A stretch of 64,000 bases of DNA, from NCBI RefSeq assembly GCF_042468235.1, contig NZ_CP170386.1, positions 620,001 to 684,000 on the forward strand, in the 5' to 3' direction. Origin of the DNA: Lonepinella sp042468235. GTDB lineage: Bacteria > Pseudomonadota > Gammaproteobacteria > Enterobacterales > Pasteurellaceae. Below are positions 25,320-34,599 of this stretch, one piece after another; position 1 is the stretch's first letter, and every line of letters begins with the position of its first letter. Below the pieces are notes generated by a model. That model was not told where the DNA came from. It searched no databases and was given only the letters and a program-made list of their open reading frames with translations. The translations under genes were made by a program, and so were the position numbers.

Positions 25320-26969
25320 ATGTCAGAATCTTTCGCTCAACTATTTGAAGAATCATTAAATAACCTTGAAACTCGTTTAGGCTCTATCGTTAGCGGTACA
25401 GTTGTTGCTATCGAAAAAGGCTTTGTTTACGTGGATGCAGGTTTAAAATCTGAAGCTCGTATTCCAGCTGAAGAGTTCACTAATGCTCAAGGTGAAGTTG
25501 AGGTTAAAATTGGCGACGTAGTAAACGTTGCATTAGATGCAGTTGAAGACGGTTTCGGTGAAACTAAACTTTCTCGTGAGAAAGCGGTACGTCACGAATC
25601 TTGGATCGAATTAGAAAAAGCATTCGAAGCTCAAGCCAGCGTGATCGGTTTAGTGAATGGTAAAGTGAAAGGCGGTTTCACTGTTGAATTAAACGGTGTG
25701 CGTGCGTTTTTACCAGGTTCATTAGTAGATACTCGTCCAACTCGTGATGCAGACCATTTACTCGGTAAAGAAGTAGAATTCAAAGTTATCAAATTAGACC
25801 AAAAACGTAACAACGTTGTTGTTTCACGTCGTGCGGTTATTGAATCTGAAAGCAATCAAGACCGTGATGAAGTATTAGCGAATCTTGCAGAAGGGGCAGA
25901 AGTTAAAGGTGTGGTTAAAAATTTAACTGAGTACGGTGCATTCGTTGACTTAGGCGGTGTTGATGGTTTATTACACATCACTGATATGGCTTGGAAACGT
26001 GTTAAACACCCAGGCGAAATCGTTAATGTTGGTGATGAAATCACGGTTAAAGTATTAAAATTCGACAAAGATCGTACTCGTGTGTCTTTAGGCTTAAAAC
26101 AATTAGGTCAAGATCCTTGGGCGGCGATTGCTGAAAATCACCCAGTAAACAGCAAATTAACAGGTAAAGTGACTAACTTAACGGATTACGGCTGTTTTGT
26201 TGAGATTTTAGACGGTGTTGAAGGTTTAGTTCACGTTTCAGAAATGGATTGGACTAACAAAAACATTCACCCATCTAAAGTTGTCAGCCTTGGTGATGTT
26301 GTTGAAGTGATGGTGTTAGAAATTGACGAAGAACGTCGTCGTATTTCTTTAGGCTTAAAACAATGCAAACCAAATCCTTGGTTACAATTCGCTGAAACTC
26401 ACAATAAAGGCGACAAAGTTGAAGGTAAAATCAAATCAATCACTGATTTTGGTATCTTCATCGGTCTTGAAGGTGGCATTGATGGTTTAGTTCACTTGTC
26501 TGACATTTCTTGGAATGTACAAGGTGAAGAAGCTGTTCGTCAATACAAAAAAGGTGACGAAGTCGCAGCCGTTGTGTTACAAGTTGATTCAGCCAAAGAA
26601 CGTATTTCTTTAGGTATTAAACAACTTGAATCTGATCCATTCAACAATTTCTTAGCGGATACCAAAAAAGGTGCTGTGGTATCAGCAACTGTGGTTGAAG
26701 CCGACAGCAAAGGGGCTAAAGTTGAATTAGCGGGTGGCGTTGAAGGCTATATCCGTGCAGCAGACTTAACTAGCGAAGTGGCAGCAGGTGATGTGGTTGA
26801 AGCGAAATACACAGGCGTAGATCGCAAGTCTCGTATTGTTCACTTATCTGTAAAAGCGAAAGATCAAGCAGAAGAAGCGGCAGCAATGGCAAGTGTAAAT
26901 AGCAAACAAGAAGAAGTGGCTATTCCTAATGCAATGGCAGCAGCATTTGCTCAAGCGAAAGGCGAATAA
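25320..26969 (+). CDS. rpsA: 30S ribosomal protein S1
   Basis: The 549-residue protein has six S1/OB-fold repeats: the first two bind the ribosome (GTVVAIEKGFVYVDAG and GKVKGGFTVELNG) and the last four bind mRNA (for example GVVKNLTEYGAFVDLGGVDGLLH). It is needed to start translation on structured mRNAs. It lies downstream of cmk and ahead of ihfB, the classic cluster. Codon use is strongly biased, as expected for high expression. Confidence 0.98.
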   Translation: MSESFAQLFEESLNNLETRLGSIVSGTVVAIEKGFVYVDAGLKSEARIPAEEFTNAQGEVEVKIGDVVNVALDAVEDGFGETKLSREKAVRHESWIELEKAFEAQASVIGLVNGKVKGGFTVELNGVRAFLPGSLVDTRPTRDADHLLGKEVEFKVIKLDQKRNNVVVSRRAVIESESNQDRDEVLANLAEGAEVKGVVKNLTEYGAFVDLGGVDGLLHITDMAWKRVKHPGEIVNVGDEITVKVLKFDKDRTRVSLGLKQLGQDPWAAIAENHPVNSKLTGKVTNLTDYGCFVEILDGVEGLVHVSEMDWTNKNIHPSKVVSLGDVVEVMVLEIDEERRRISLGLKQCKPNPWLQFAETHNKGDKVEGKIKSITDFGIFIGLEGGIDGLVHLSDISWNVQGEEAVRQYKKGDEVAAVVLQVDSAKERISLGIKQLESDPFNNFLADTKKGAVVSATVVEADSKGAKVELAGGVEGYIRAADLTSEVAAGDVVEAKYTGVDRKSRIVHLSVKAKDQAEEAAAMASVNSKQEEVAIPNAMAAAFAQAKGE

Positions 26970-26995
26970 TAATTTTATCGCTGAATAAAATTAAG

Positions 26996-27023
26996 CTGGC
27001 GTGTTTCGGCACGTCAGTTATAA
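26996..27023 (+). terminator. Weak hairpin after rpsA
   Basis: CTGGCGTG (26996-27003) pairs with CACGTCAG (27010-27017) with one G-U pair, followed by TTATAAT. The T-run is poor. Confidence 0.45.
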
Positions 27024-27061
27024 TAAAAATATAAAATATTTTCACCGCAGTTGTAGTGAGA

Positions 27062-27107
27062 CAACTTAATTATTAATTTTTACAACGAGTAATTAGGTTG
27101 TTTTATT
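27062..27107 (+). terminator. Hairpin with T-run between rpsA and ihfB
   Basis: CAACTTAATTA (27062-27072) pairs with TAATTAGGTTG (27090-27100), then TTTTATT. It could end or attenuate the rpsA transcript before ihfB. Confidence 0.6.
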
Positions 27108-27129
27108 ATCTCAAAACAAGGAATATCTT

Positions 27130-27411
27130 ATGACAACTAAATCAGAACTTATTGATGCATTAATTGAAAAGCATCCATCTCTTGCAGTAAAAACTGTTGA
27201 AAACTCAGTAAAAGAGATTTTAGAACAGCTTTCTCAAACCCTTGAGAATGGCGATCGTATTGAAGTGCGTGGCTTTGGTAGTTTTTCCTTGCATTGTCGT
27301 CAGCCAAGGGTGGGGCGTAATCCAAAAACAGGTGAAAGTGTTAAATTACAAGCAAAATGTGTACCACACTTTAAAGTAGGGAAAGAATTAAAAGAACGTG
27401 TCGATCAATAA
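27130..27411 (+). CDS. ihfB: Integration host factor subunit beta
   Basis: A 93-residue HU/IHF-family DNA-bending protein with the flanking-arm motif GRNPKTGESV and the RGFGSFSLH segment typical of IhfB. With IhfA it bends DNA sharply at specific sites. It follows rpsA, as in E. coli and H. influenzae. Confidence 0.96.
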   Translation: MTTKSELIDALIEKHPSLAVKTVENSVKEILEQLSQTLENGDRIEVRGFGSFSLHCRQPRVGRNPKTGESVKLQAKCVPHFKVGKELKERVDQ

Positions 27412-27441
27412 TTATTAGGTTTATCGGCAATAAATATCAAG

Positions 27442-27468
27442 AACGACACTATTTAAGTGTCGTTTTTT
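27442..27468 (+). terminator. Terminator of ihfB
   Basis: AACGACACT (27442-27450) pairs with AGTGTCGTT (27456-27464), five-base loop, then a T-run. Confidence 0.88.
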
Positions 27469-27525
27469 ATCATTATTTTTGGCATAATAAAATATAAGAA
27501 GATTCTAATATAAAGGGGAAATATT

Positions 27526-27819
27526 ATGTTGAAGTATCTTTTAGGATTGGTTGTTACCATTGCAGTGATATTAGTCGCTATTACAGTGGGTGCAAACAAT
27601 GATCAAGTTATTACCTTTAACTATATTGTGGCAGAAAGTGATTTTAAACTTTCCACCCTTGTAGCGATATTATTTGGTCTCGGCTTAATTTTAGGGTGGT
27701 TAATCACAGGTATTTTTTATCTTCGGATTAAAATTAAAAATATGGCATTATCTCGTCAAATTAAACGTCAAACCCAACAAATAAATGAATTAACTTCAAG
27801 TCTGAATAAGGCTGCGTAA
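27526..27819 (+). CDS. lapA: LapA, inner-membrane LPS assembly protein
   Basis: A 97-residue DUF1049 protein with two transmembrane helices (about residues 2-22 and 42-66), the conserved ANNDQVITFNY loop between them and a cytoplasmic coiled coil (QIKRQTQQINELTSSL). LapA works with LapB in controlling LPS synthesis through LpxC turnover. Only two bases separate its stop from lapB. Confidence 0.93.
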   Translation: MLKYLLGLVVTIAVILVAITVGANNDQVITFNYIVAESDFKLSTLVAILFGLGLILGWLITGIFYLRIKIKNMALSRQIKRQTQQINELTSSLNKAA

Positions 27820-27821
27820 AA

Positions 27822-29015
27822 ATGATTGAATTACTCTTTCTGCTTTTACCGATTGCCGCAGCCTATGGTTGGTATATGGGGCATCGTAGTGCAAAAAAAG
27901 ACCAGGAAGAGGTAAGCAATAAATTTTCTCGTGATTATGTCACAGGGATGAATTTTCTGTTATCTAATCAAACTGAAAAAGCGGTAGATCTGTTTTTAGA
28001 AATGCTACAAAAGCAAGAAACTGAAAATGCGATTGAACATCGCTCACAATTTGAAGCAGAATTAACCCTAGGTAATTTATTCCGTTCTCGTGGTGAAGTA
28101 GATCGTGCATTACGTATTCATCAGGCATTAGATCGTAGTCCAAATTATTCTTTTGAGCAGAAATTATTAGCCAAACAACAACTCGCTAAAGATTTTATGT
28201 CGGTGGGTTTTTTTGATCGGGCTGAAAATTTGTATATTGTGCTGGTAGATGAACCTGAATTTGCCGAGGGGGCGTTGCAACAACTGGCGATTATTTATCA
28301 AAAAACTAAAGAATGGAAAAAAGCCATTAATGTAGCAGAAAAATTAGCCAAGATTGCCCCAAAAACTGATAATATTGAACTGGCACAATATTATTGTGAG
28401 TATGCAAATTTATTATCTACAGAGAGTAAAGAAAATCAAAAAGACTTACTCGAACAAGCTTTAAAAGTGTCGCCTAATTGTGTAAGAGCATCAATGATGT
28501 TGGGAGAATGGTATATTCAGCGAAAAGATTTTAAAAGTGCGGTGAAAATTTTAGAAAATGTACTTAATCAAAATGCGGATTATGTGGGAGAAATATTACC
28601 CCAGTTAAAAGATTGTTATCAACAATTAGGATTACTGGATAATTTTGAATTATTTTTGGTACGAGCTAGTCAATTGAGTGGCAATGTTAGTGTAGATCTG
28701 GCCTTGGCCGATGTAATTGAACAAAAAGATAGTCGTGCAATAGCACAAAGTAAAGTATATCAAAAGATCGGGACTAACCCGAATATGTTTTTGTTTCACC
28801 GTTTTATTCAATATCAAATTGATGACGCTGAAAATGGGCGTGGTAAAGATAGCCTTGTGTTATTGCATAAAATGGTTGGTGAGCATATTAAACAAGGATT
28901 TGATTATCGTTGTACCAACTGTGGTTATCAAAGCCATAAATTAATCTGGTGTTGCCCTTCTTGTCGTCAATGGGAAAAAGTCAAGCCGGTTCGTGGCATT
29001 GATTTGCCGAATTAA
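27822..29015 (+). CDS. lapB: LapB, TPR/rubredoxin-type regulator of LPS synthesis
   Basis: A 397-residue protein with an N-terminal membrane anchor, a series of TPR repeats (about residues 35-330) and a C-terminal rubredoxin-like zinc site, CTNCGY...CCPSC. In E. coli LapB (YciM) is an adaptor for FtsH-mediated degradation of LpxC and is controlled by PbgA/YejM. ftsH is also in this window. An extended uptake sequence lies in frame (encoding FKSAVKI). Confidence 0.95.
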   Translation: MIELLFLLLPIAAAYGWYMGHRSAKKDQEEVSNKFSRDYVTGMNFLLSNQTEKAVDLFLEMLQKQETENAIEHRSQFEAELTLGNLFRSRGEVDRALRIHQALDRSPNYSFEQKLLAKQQLAKDFMSVGFFDRAENLYIVLVDEPEFAEGALQQLAIIYQKTKEWKKAINVAEKLAKIAPKTDNIELAQYYCEYANLLSTESKENQKDLLEQALKVSPNCVRASMMLGEWYIQRKDFKSAVKILENVLNQNADYVGEILPQLKDCYQQLGLLDNFELFLVRASQLSGNVSVDLALADVIEQKDSRAIAQSKVYQKIGTNPNMFLFHRFIQYQIDDAENGRGKDSLVLLHKMVGEHIKQGFDYRCTNCGYQSHKLIWCCPSCRQWEKVKPVRGIDLPN

Positions 29016-29048
29016 AAAAGTATTCAACTAAGTGTATAAGGAATAAAT

Positions 29049-29747
29049 ATGGATAGTAAAATTATTGTAGCTTTAGATTATGAAAATGAATCTGATGCGT
29101 TAAATCTAGTGGATCAAATTGATCCTGCACTTTGTCGTCTAAAATTGGGTAAAGAAATGTTTACCAGTTTAGGCACAAATTTTCTCAAACAATTACATCA
29201 ACGTAAATTTGATGTATTCTTAGACTTAAAATATCATGATATTCCGAATACGGTGGCAAGAGCGGTACGTTCTGCGGCAGACTTAGGCGTTTGGATGGTG
29301 GATTTGCATGCCAGTGGTGGTTTGCGTATGATGGAAGAAGCCAAAAATATCCTTCAGCCTTATGGTAAAGATGCACCGTTGTTAATTGGTGTGACGGTAT
29401 TGACCAGTATGGAAGACTTGGATTTATTACAAATCGGTATTAATGCATCACCGTTAGAACAAGTCATTCGTTTAGCACATTTAACCCAACGTGCCGGCTT
29501 AGATGGTGTGGTTTGTTCGCCGCAAGAAGTGGAAATTTTACGCAAAAACTGTGGTGAGAATTTTAAATTGGTAACGCCGGGGATTCGTCCAGTGGGCAGT
29601 GAATTCGGTGATCAACGCCGTGTCATGACACCAGCTGCGGCTGTAGGCGCTGGCTCTGATTATTTGGTTATTGGTCGTCCAATTACGCAAGCAGATAATC
29701 CCGCAGAAGTATTGCGCGCCATTAATGCATCATTAGCGAATTTGTAA
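29049..29747 (+). CDS. pyrF: Orotidine 5'-phosphate decarboxylase
   Basis: The 232-residue TIM-barrel enzyme makes UMP from OMP. The catalytic Asp-x-Lys-x-x-Asp motif is DLKYHD (Asp59, Lys61, Asp64) and the phosphate loop is VTPGIRP. ATAAGGAATAAAT precedes the ATG. The yciH start codon overlaps the stop in ATGA/TAATG fashion. Confidence 0.97.
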   Translation: MDSKIIVALDYENESDALNLVDQIDPALCRLKLGKEMFTSLGTNFLKQLHQRKFDVFLDLKYHDIPNTVARAVRSAADLGVWMVDLHASGGLRMMEEAKNILQPYGKDAPLLIGVTVLTSMEDLDLLQIGINASPLEQVIRLAHLTQRAGLDGVVCSPQEVEILRKNCGENFKLVTPGIRPVGSEFGDQRRVMTPAAAVGAGSDYLVIGRPITQADNPAEVLRAINASLANL

Positions 29748-30061
29748 TGAACGATTTAGTTTATTCGACGGAAACGGGTCGCATTAAGGCGGATAAGCCT
29801 AATGTTGAACGTCCCAAAGGTGATGGTGTGGTGCGTATTCAACGTCAAACGAGCGGTCGCAAAGGGGTGGGTGTTTGTGTGATTAGTGGTTTGGAACTGT
29901 CTGATGATGAATTGAAAAAACTCGCCGCAGATCTTAAAAAACGTTGTGGTTGTGGCGGTTCAGTAAAGAACGGTAATATCGAAATTCAAGGTGAGAAACG
30001 AGACTTACTCAAACAGTTATTAGACCAGAAAGGCTTTGTGGTCAAGTTGACTGGTGGGTAA
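29747..30061 (+). CDS. yciH: SUI1/eIF1-domain translation factor YciH
   Basis: A 104-residue SUI1-fold protein with VRIQRQTSGRKGVGVCVISG and the CGCGGSVKNGNIEIQG core. YciH is the bacterial eIF1 homologue and acts on translation initiation fidelity, possibly under stress. It overlaps pyrF by one base, so translation is coupled. Confidence 0.94.
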   Translation: MNDLVYSTETGRIKADKPNVERPKGDGVVRIQRQTSGRKGVGVCVISGLELSDDELKKLAADLKKRCGCGGSVKNGNIEIQGEKRDLLKQLLDQKGFVVKLTGG

Positions 30062-30082
30062 GTTAAAAAAGATTGGAAAATT

Positions 30083-30117
30083 AACCGCACTTTTTTTATG
30101 GAATAGTGCGGTTTTGT
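30083..30117. terminator. Inverted uptake-sequence terminator between yciH and sirB-like gene
   Basis: AACCGCACT (30083-30091) and AGTGCGGTT (30105-30113) form the stem, followed by TTGTTAT. It sits between convergent genes. Confidence 0.8.
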
Positions 30118-30121
30118 TATA

Positions 30122-30466
30122 TTAATGGGAATATCCTAAGAACATTGCACCAAGCAAACATAATACGCCGATGACAAAAAACACTGGATTTGGATTGTTA
30201 ACTTTTTTCCCAAAGAATTTTGCCGCACAAAAGACGTAACCGATAAAACAGATGAGTTTTGTCATCTTCCACCAAGAAAAACCAAAGCTAAAGAAGAAAA
30301 ATAATGCGGTTGCCAGTAAAACAGTATCCGAAATGTGCGGTAAAATTTTTAATAGTTTTACCGCACGCCAGTCTTTCTGCGAAAGTTGCATAGATCCACG
30401 AATAACGAATAAGAATAAACTTAAATATGCAGAAACAACGTGCATAGTCACAATAGTTGATAACAT
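30122..30466 (-). CDS. SirB2-family inner-membrane protein
   Basis: A 114-residue protein with four predicted helices, and the HVVSAYLSLFLFVIRG and PHISDTVLLATALF motifs of the SirB family (named after a Salmonella invasion regulator, mechanism unknown). Within the gene a perfect 11-bp inverted repeat (30335-30345 with 30356-30366) is built from two uptake-sequence cores and encodes RAVKLLKILPH. The gene is monocistronic. Confidence 0.85.
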   Translation of the reverse strand: MLSTIVTMHVVSAYLSLFLFVIRGSMQLSQKDWRAVKLLKILPHISDTVLLATALFFFFSFGFSWWKMTKLICFIGYVFCAAKFFGKKVNNPNPVFFVIGVLCLLGAMFLGYSH

Positions 30467-30679
30467 TTTTCACTCCAAATAAAAAGGTTATTATAGATAA
30501 AGCATAAAAAACGGTCAAACGCTAATTAGATAACAGCTGATATTTAATAATTTATGATTGGAGATAAGAAAAAAAGCATTAAGTACGTTATTTTTTACTG
30601 AATCTTATCTGATTTACTGCTATATTAAGATATTCACTGTTGGTTGACAGAATTTTATTCTTTTTATAGGGTGCTTTAT

Positions 30680-31159
30680 ATGGATAAAAAATTAGCAAAA
30701 CCTTTTGATGTGATTGATATCAAGATTCTTGATGAATTACAACGCAATGGTAAAATTTCAAATATCGATTTATCTAAGAAAGTTGGGCTTTCCCCAACAC
30801 CTTGTTTAGAACGTGTAAAACGTTTAGAAAAACAGGGGGTTATTATGGGCTATAGGGCTTTATTAAACCCAGAATTATTAGAAGCGCCCTTGCTGGTCAT
30901 CGTTGAAATTACGCTAGTTCGTGGTAAACCTGATGTATTTGAAGAATTTAATGATGCCGTTCAGTTGTTAGATGATATTCAAGAATGTTATTTGGTTTCT
31001 GGTGATTTCGACTATTTGCTCAAAACACGTGTGGCAGATATGTCAGCTTATCGTAAATTACTTGGTACAACGTTATTACGTCTTCCTGGTGTAAATGATA
31101 CGCGCACCTTTGTAGTTATGGAAGAAGTGAAACAAACGAATTTTTTACAATTAAAATAA
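30680..31159 (+). CDS. lrp: Leucine-responsive regulatory protein Lrp
   Basis: A 159-residue Lrp/AsnC regulator: N-terminal helix-turn-helix (ISNIDLSKKVGLSPTPCLERVKRL) and C-terminal RAM/ACT-like ligand domain (LVIVEITLVRGKPDVFEEF). Lrp proteins form octamers and respond to leucine. In enterics Lrp activates ilvIH, which is also in this window. ATG 30680 follows TAGGGTGCTTTAT. It lies just before ftsK, as in E. coli. Confidence 0.95.
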   Translation: MDKKLAKPFDVIDIKILDELQRNGKISNIDLSKKVGLSPTPCLERVKRLEKQGVIMGYRALLNPELLEAPLLVIVEITLVRGKPDVFEEFNDAVQLLDDIQECYLVSGDFDYLLKTRVADMSAYRKLLGTTLLRLPGVNDTRTFVVMEEVKQTNFLQLK

Positions 31160-31160
31160 C

Positions 31161-33902
31161 ATGATTAGAAAAATAACAGACGGTTTTTCACCAAAACATT
31201 ATTTGGTGGAAGTTTTATTTGGATTGACCGCACTTTTCGGTTTTTATTTGATTATCGCTTGGTCGAGCTATAGTCCCTTTGATAATGCGTGGTCGGTAGC
31301 CAGTTATCAAGAGGCAGTGAGCAATAAAGCTGGACCTTTTGGTGCTTGGGTGCTCGATCTCTTTTTTGTGCTATTCGGTTATGTTGGGCATTTATTACCT
31401 TTCTTATTGTGTATTGCACCGATTTATTTTATTCGGACTAAACGGGTAGATAGCCTAACGTGGACTCGTTTTTTCTTAAGAATATTCGGTTTTGTATTGT
31501 TAATGTTGGGTTTAACCGCATTATCAGCAATGTTGCTCACGAATACTAACGACTATTTATCTGGTGGTGTGTTAGGAGGGATGTTAACCAAATATACTGT
31601 GCCGTTATTGGGGCAATTTGGTCTATTATTATTTGGGGTTGGTTTTAGTATTCTTGGTTTTGTATTTTGTTCGGGTGCATCTTTGATTCGCTTATTAGTG
31701 CATTTTTATAATTGGTTAACGGTAAAAAATGATGAGCCTATAGAAGAAAATATTGAACAAACGACAGAACAAAGCGTTTTAGAAGATGAAATTGAACAAG
31801 AGATTCAAGTTCAGCAGCCGATTGAATCAGAAGAAAGTGATATATATGATCCGATTTATATTTCTGGATTGAGTAAAGCACAAACGACTCAACAATATCA
31901 ACAACAAACGTCAACGGAATTTGAAAATATAATAGAAGAAAATGAACCTTTTAAACCAATTGAGTTTGAAGAACCCATTTTGCCGGACGTGAGAATTACT
32001 CAACCTAATGATGTTGATGCAGAAAATATCAAGATAGCCGTGCCACCACAGCAGAATCCACAAGAAATGCCGGATTTCTTGGCTGGAAATCAGTTAAATG
32101 TGCGTTTACCAACGGAAGAAAACACATCACCGATTATTCCCGACGTAAAATTAACCCCGGCTCAACCGTTAACCCCGGTAGAAAATGAAGGTTTAGATAC
32201 GCTTTCAGCAGAATTAGCGGAGCAGTTTGCACAACAAGAAGCTGAGAAAGAACGGCAGCGTTTGGCACAGGTTCAACAAATAAATGTACATTTAGCGGAT
32301 AACATAGATGTTGAACCAGAATTTGAAGAAGAACCACTGCAAAATGGCTTGCGTACCGTTCCGATTAATAAATTAGTAGAATTGTACGGTGATAATAAAG
32401 CCAAAGAAAAACCAACGACTGAATTGCCGGTATTAGATTTATTAGATAAACGTGTAGTACAGAGTCAAAATATTTCGGAACAACAAATTCGAGAAACATC
32501 AAGACGAATTGAGCAACAACTACAAAATTTCAAAATTAAAGCTACTGTTAAAGGTGTGTTAATTGGTCCAGTGGTTACACGTTATGAGTTGGAATTATTA
32601 CCGGGTGTAAAAGCATCTTCGGTGAGTCGGATTGATACGGATTTAGCTCGAGCGTTAATGTTTAGGGCGATTCGTGTGACGGAAAGTATTCCGGGTAAGC
32701 CTTATATTGGCATTGAAACCCCCAATAAAGAACGCCAAATTGTGCCATTACGTGATGTGTTAGATAGTGACGAGTTCCGTAATAGTAAAGCTTTATTGCC
32801 GATGGCGTTAGGCAAAGATATTAGTGGTACACCGATTGTGATTGATTTAGCCAAAACACCACATTTGTTAGTGGCAGGTTCCACTGGATCAGGGAAATCA
32901 GTCGGGATTAATACCATGATTTTAAGTTTGTTATTCAAAGTAAAACCTGAAGAAGTCAAATTTATTATGATCGATCCGAAAGTAGTAGAATTGTCGATTT
33001 ATAACGATATTCCACATTTGCTGACAGAAGTGGTTACGGATATGAAAAAAGCAGCCAATGCGTTGCGTTGGTGTGTGGATGAAATGGAACGTCGCTATTT
33101 GTTATTATCGCAATTACGTGTGCGTAATATTGAGGGGTTTAATGAACGTCTTGATAAATTGCGAGAAGAAGGGATTGGGGTACCTGATCCTTTATGGAAA
33201 CAAGGTGATACCCTAGATAGTATGCCGCCATTATTAGAACGAATGAATTATATTGTTGTCATAGTGGACGAGTTTGCCGATTTAATGATGCAAGTGGGTA
33301 AACAAATTGAAGAACTGATTGCTCGTTTAACGCAGAAAGCACGTGCCGTTGGTATTCACGTAATTTTAGCTACTCAACGTCCCTCTGTCGATGTCATTAC
33401 TGGCTTGATTAAATCGAATATTCCAAGCCGAATAGCCTTTACGGTAGTACAACGTAATGACTCTCGTACCATTTTGGATCAGAATGGGGCGGAATCGTTA
33501 TTAGGTATGGGTGATATGCTTTATCTTGGTAACGGTACCACTGATCTGGTGCGAATTCATGGGGCTTATATGTCTGATGATGAGGTATCAAGAGTCGCTG
33601 ATGATTGGCGTGCAAGGGGCAAACCAAATTATATTTCATCTATTTTGGAAAGTGTTGATGATAATGGTGAGGATGATGATAATGGGTTTTCTTCGGACAG
33701 TGAGGATTTAGATCCTTTATTTGATAAAGCTGTTGAGATTGTAGTGAATTCCGGCATGACATCTACGTCCTTTATTCAACGCCGTTTGAAAATTGGTTTT
33801 AACCGTGCTGCGAATTTAATGGATCAGTTGGAAGAACAAGGGATTGTGTCAGAAATGCGTAACGGTAAACGTGAATTATTGACACGTACGCCTGATTATT
33901 AG
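31161..33902 (+). CDS. ftsK: DNA translocase FtsK
   Basis: The 913-residue protein has four N-terminal transmembrane helices (to about residue 185), a Pro/Gln/Glu-rich linker shorter than in E. coli, the RecA-like motor with Walker A AGSTGSGKS near residue 575 and Walker B VIVDEFADLMM, and the C-terminal gamma winged-helix domain (TSTSFIQRRLKIGFNRAANLM-type) that reads KOPS. It joins septum formation with chromosome dimer resolution at dif. The start is one base after the lrp stop. An in-frame uptake sequence encodes part of the first helix (LTALFGF). Confidence 0.97.
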   Translation: MIRKITDGFSPKHYLVEVLFGLTALFGFYLIIAWSSYSPFDNAWSVASYQEAVSNKAGPFGAWVLDLFFVLFGYVGHLLPFLLCIAPIYFIRTKRVDSLTWTRFFLRIFGFVLLMLGLTALSAMLLTNTNDYLSGGVLGGMLTKYTVPLLGQFGLLLFGVGFSILGFVFCSGASLIRLLVHFYNWLTVKNDEPIEENIEQTTEQSVLEDEIEQEIQVQQPIESEESDIYDPIYISGLSKAQTTQQYQQQTSTEFENIIEENEPFKPIEFEEPILPDVRITQPNDVDAENIKIAVPPQQNPQEMPDFLAGNQLNVRLPTEENTSPIIPDVKLTPAQPLTPVENEGLDTLSAELAEQFAQQEAEKERQRLAQVQQINVHLADNIDVEPEFEEEPLQNGLRTVPINKLVELYGDNKAKEKPTTELPVLDLLDKRVVQSQNISEQQIRETSRRIEQQLQNFKIKATVKGVLIGPVVTRYELELLPGVKASSVSRIDTDLARALMFRAIRVTESIPGKPYIGIETPNKERQIVPLRDVLDSDEFRNSKALLPMALGKDISGTPIVIDLAKTPHLLVAGSTGSGKSVGINTMILSLLFKVKPEEVKFIMIDPKVVELSIYNDIPHLLTEVVTDMKKAANALRWCVDEMERRYLLLSQLRVRNIEGFNERLDKLREEGIGVPDPLWKQGDTLDSMPPLLERMNYIVVIVDEFADLMMQVGKQIEELIARLTQKARAVGIHVILATQRPSVDVITGLIKSNIPSRIAFTVVQRNDSRTILDQNGAESLLGMGDMLYLGNGTTDLVRIHGAYMSDDEVSRVADDWRARGKPNYISSILESVDDNGEDDDNGFSSDSEDLDPLFDKAVEIVVNSGMTSTSFIQRRLKIGFNRAANLMDQLEEQGIVSEMRNGKRELLTRTPDY

Positions 33903-33919
33903 AATAGGAAAGTAGAATA

Positions 33920-34546
33920 ATGAAAAAAATATCACAAAAAATCACCGCACTTTTAACTTTAGCATTGGTAACACCTTTTGTATTTGCGGATGCGGCTACT
34001 GAATTACAATCACGTTTGCAAAAAGTGCAAATATTCAGTGCAGAGTTTAATCAGAATGTCAGTTCAGCGAATGGTAAACAAGTACAACAGGGGGCAGGTA
34101 CATTGCAGATTAAACGTCCGAATTTATTCCGCATGGATACCAAAGCACCGCAAGAAAGCCAAATTATTTCTGATGGTAAAACACTCTGGTTCTACGATCC
34201 TTTTGTGGAACAAGTGACTGCAAACTGGGTAACAGAAGCTGTGAATAATACCCCTTTTGTGTTGTTAACTAGCAATGATAACGGTCATTGGCAACAATAT
34301 AGTGTGGTGCAAAATAGCGATACGTTTGTGTTAAAACCGAAAGCTAAAAATAGCAATATTAAGCAATTTGATGTGCGAATTGATGCGAATGGCGTGTTAA
34401 AAGGCTTTAGTACCATTGAGAAAGATGGTCAATCAAACCTATATATATTACGTAATATTCGTAATGATAATATTGCCGATACGGTGTTCCAGTTCAGTGT
34501 ACCGAAAGAGGCTGAATTTGATGATCAGCGGAAGAAGAAAAAGTAA
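33920..34546 (+). CDS. lolA: Outer-membrane lipoprotein carrier protein LolA
   Basis: A 208-residue periplasmic chaperone that carries lipoproteins from LolCDE to LolB. The signal peptide runs to VFA-DA (cleavage after about residue 23). Its hydrophobic core KITALLTLA contains an uptake sequence in reverse. The mature part has the LolA half-barrel pattern (FSAEFNQNVSSANG, PNLFRMD, LWFYDPFVEQVT). ftsK-lolA-rarA-serS is conserved. Confidence 0.95.
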   Translation: MKKISQKITALLTLALVTPFVFADAATELQSRLQKVQIFSAEFNQNVSSANGKQVQQGAGTLQIKRPNLFRMDTKAPQESQIISDGKTLWFYDPFVEQVTANWVTEAVNNTPFVLLTSNDNGHWQQYSVVQNSDTFVLKPKAKNSNIKQFDVRIDANGVLKGFSTIEKDGQSNLYILRNIRNDNIADTVFQFSVPKEAEFDDQRKKKK

Positions 34547-34599
34547 TGATATAAGGGTGTATTGCATACGCCCTTTATCCCCGTTCTAAAGGATAATTT

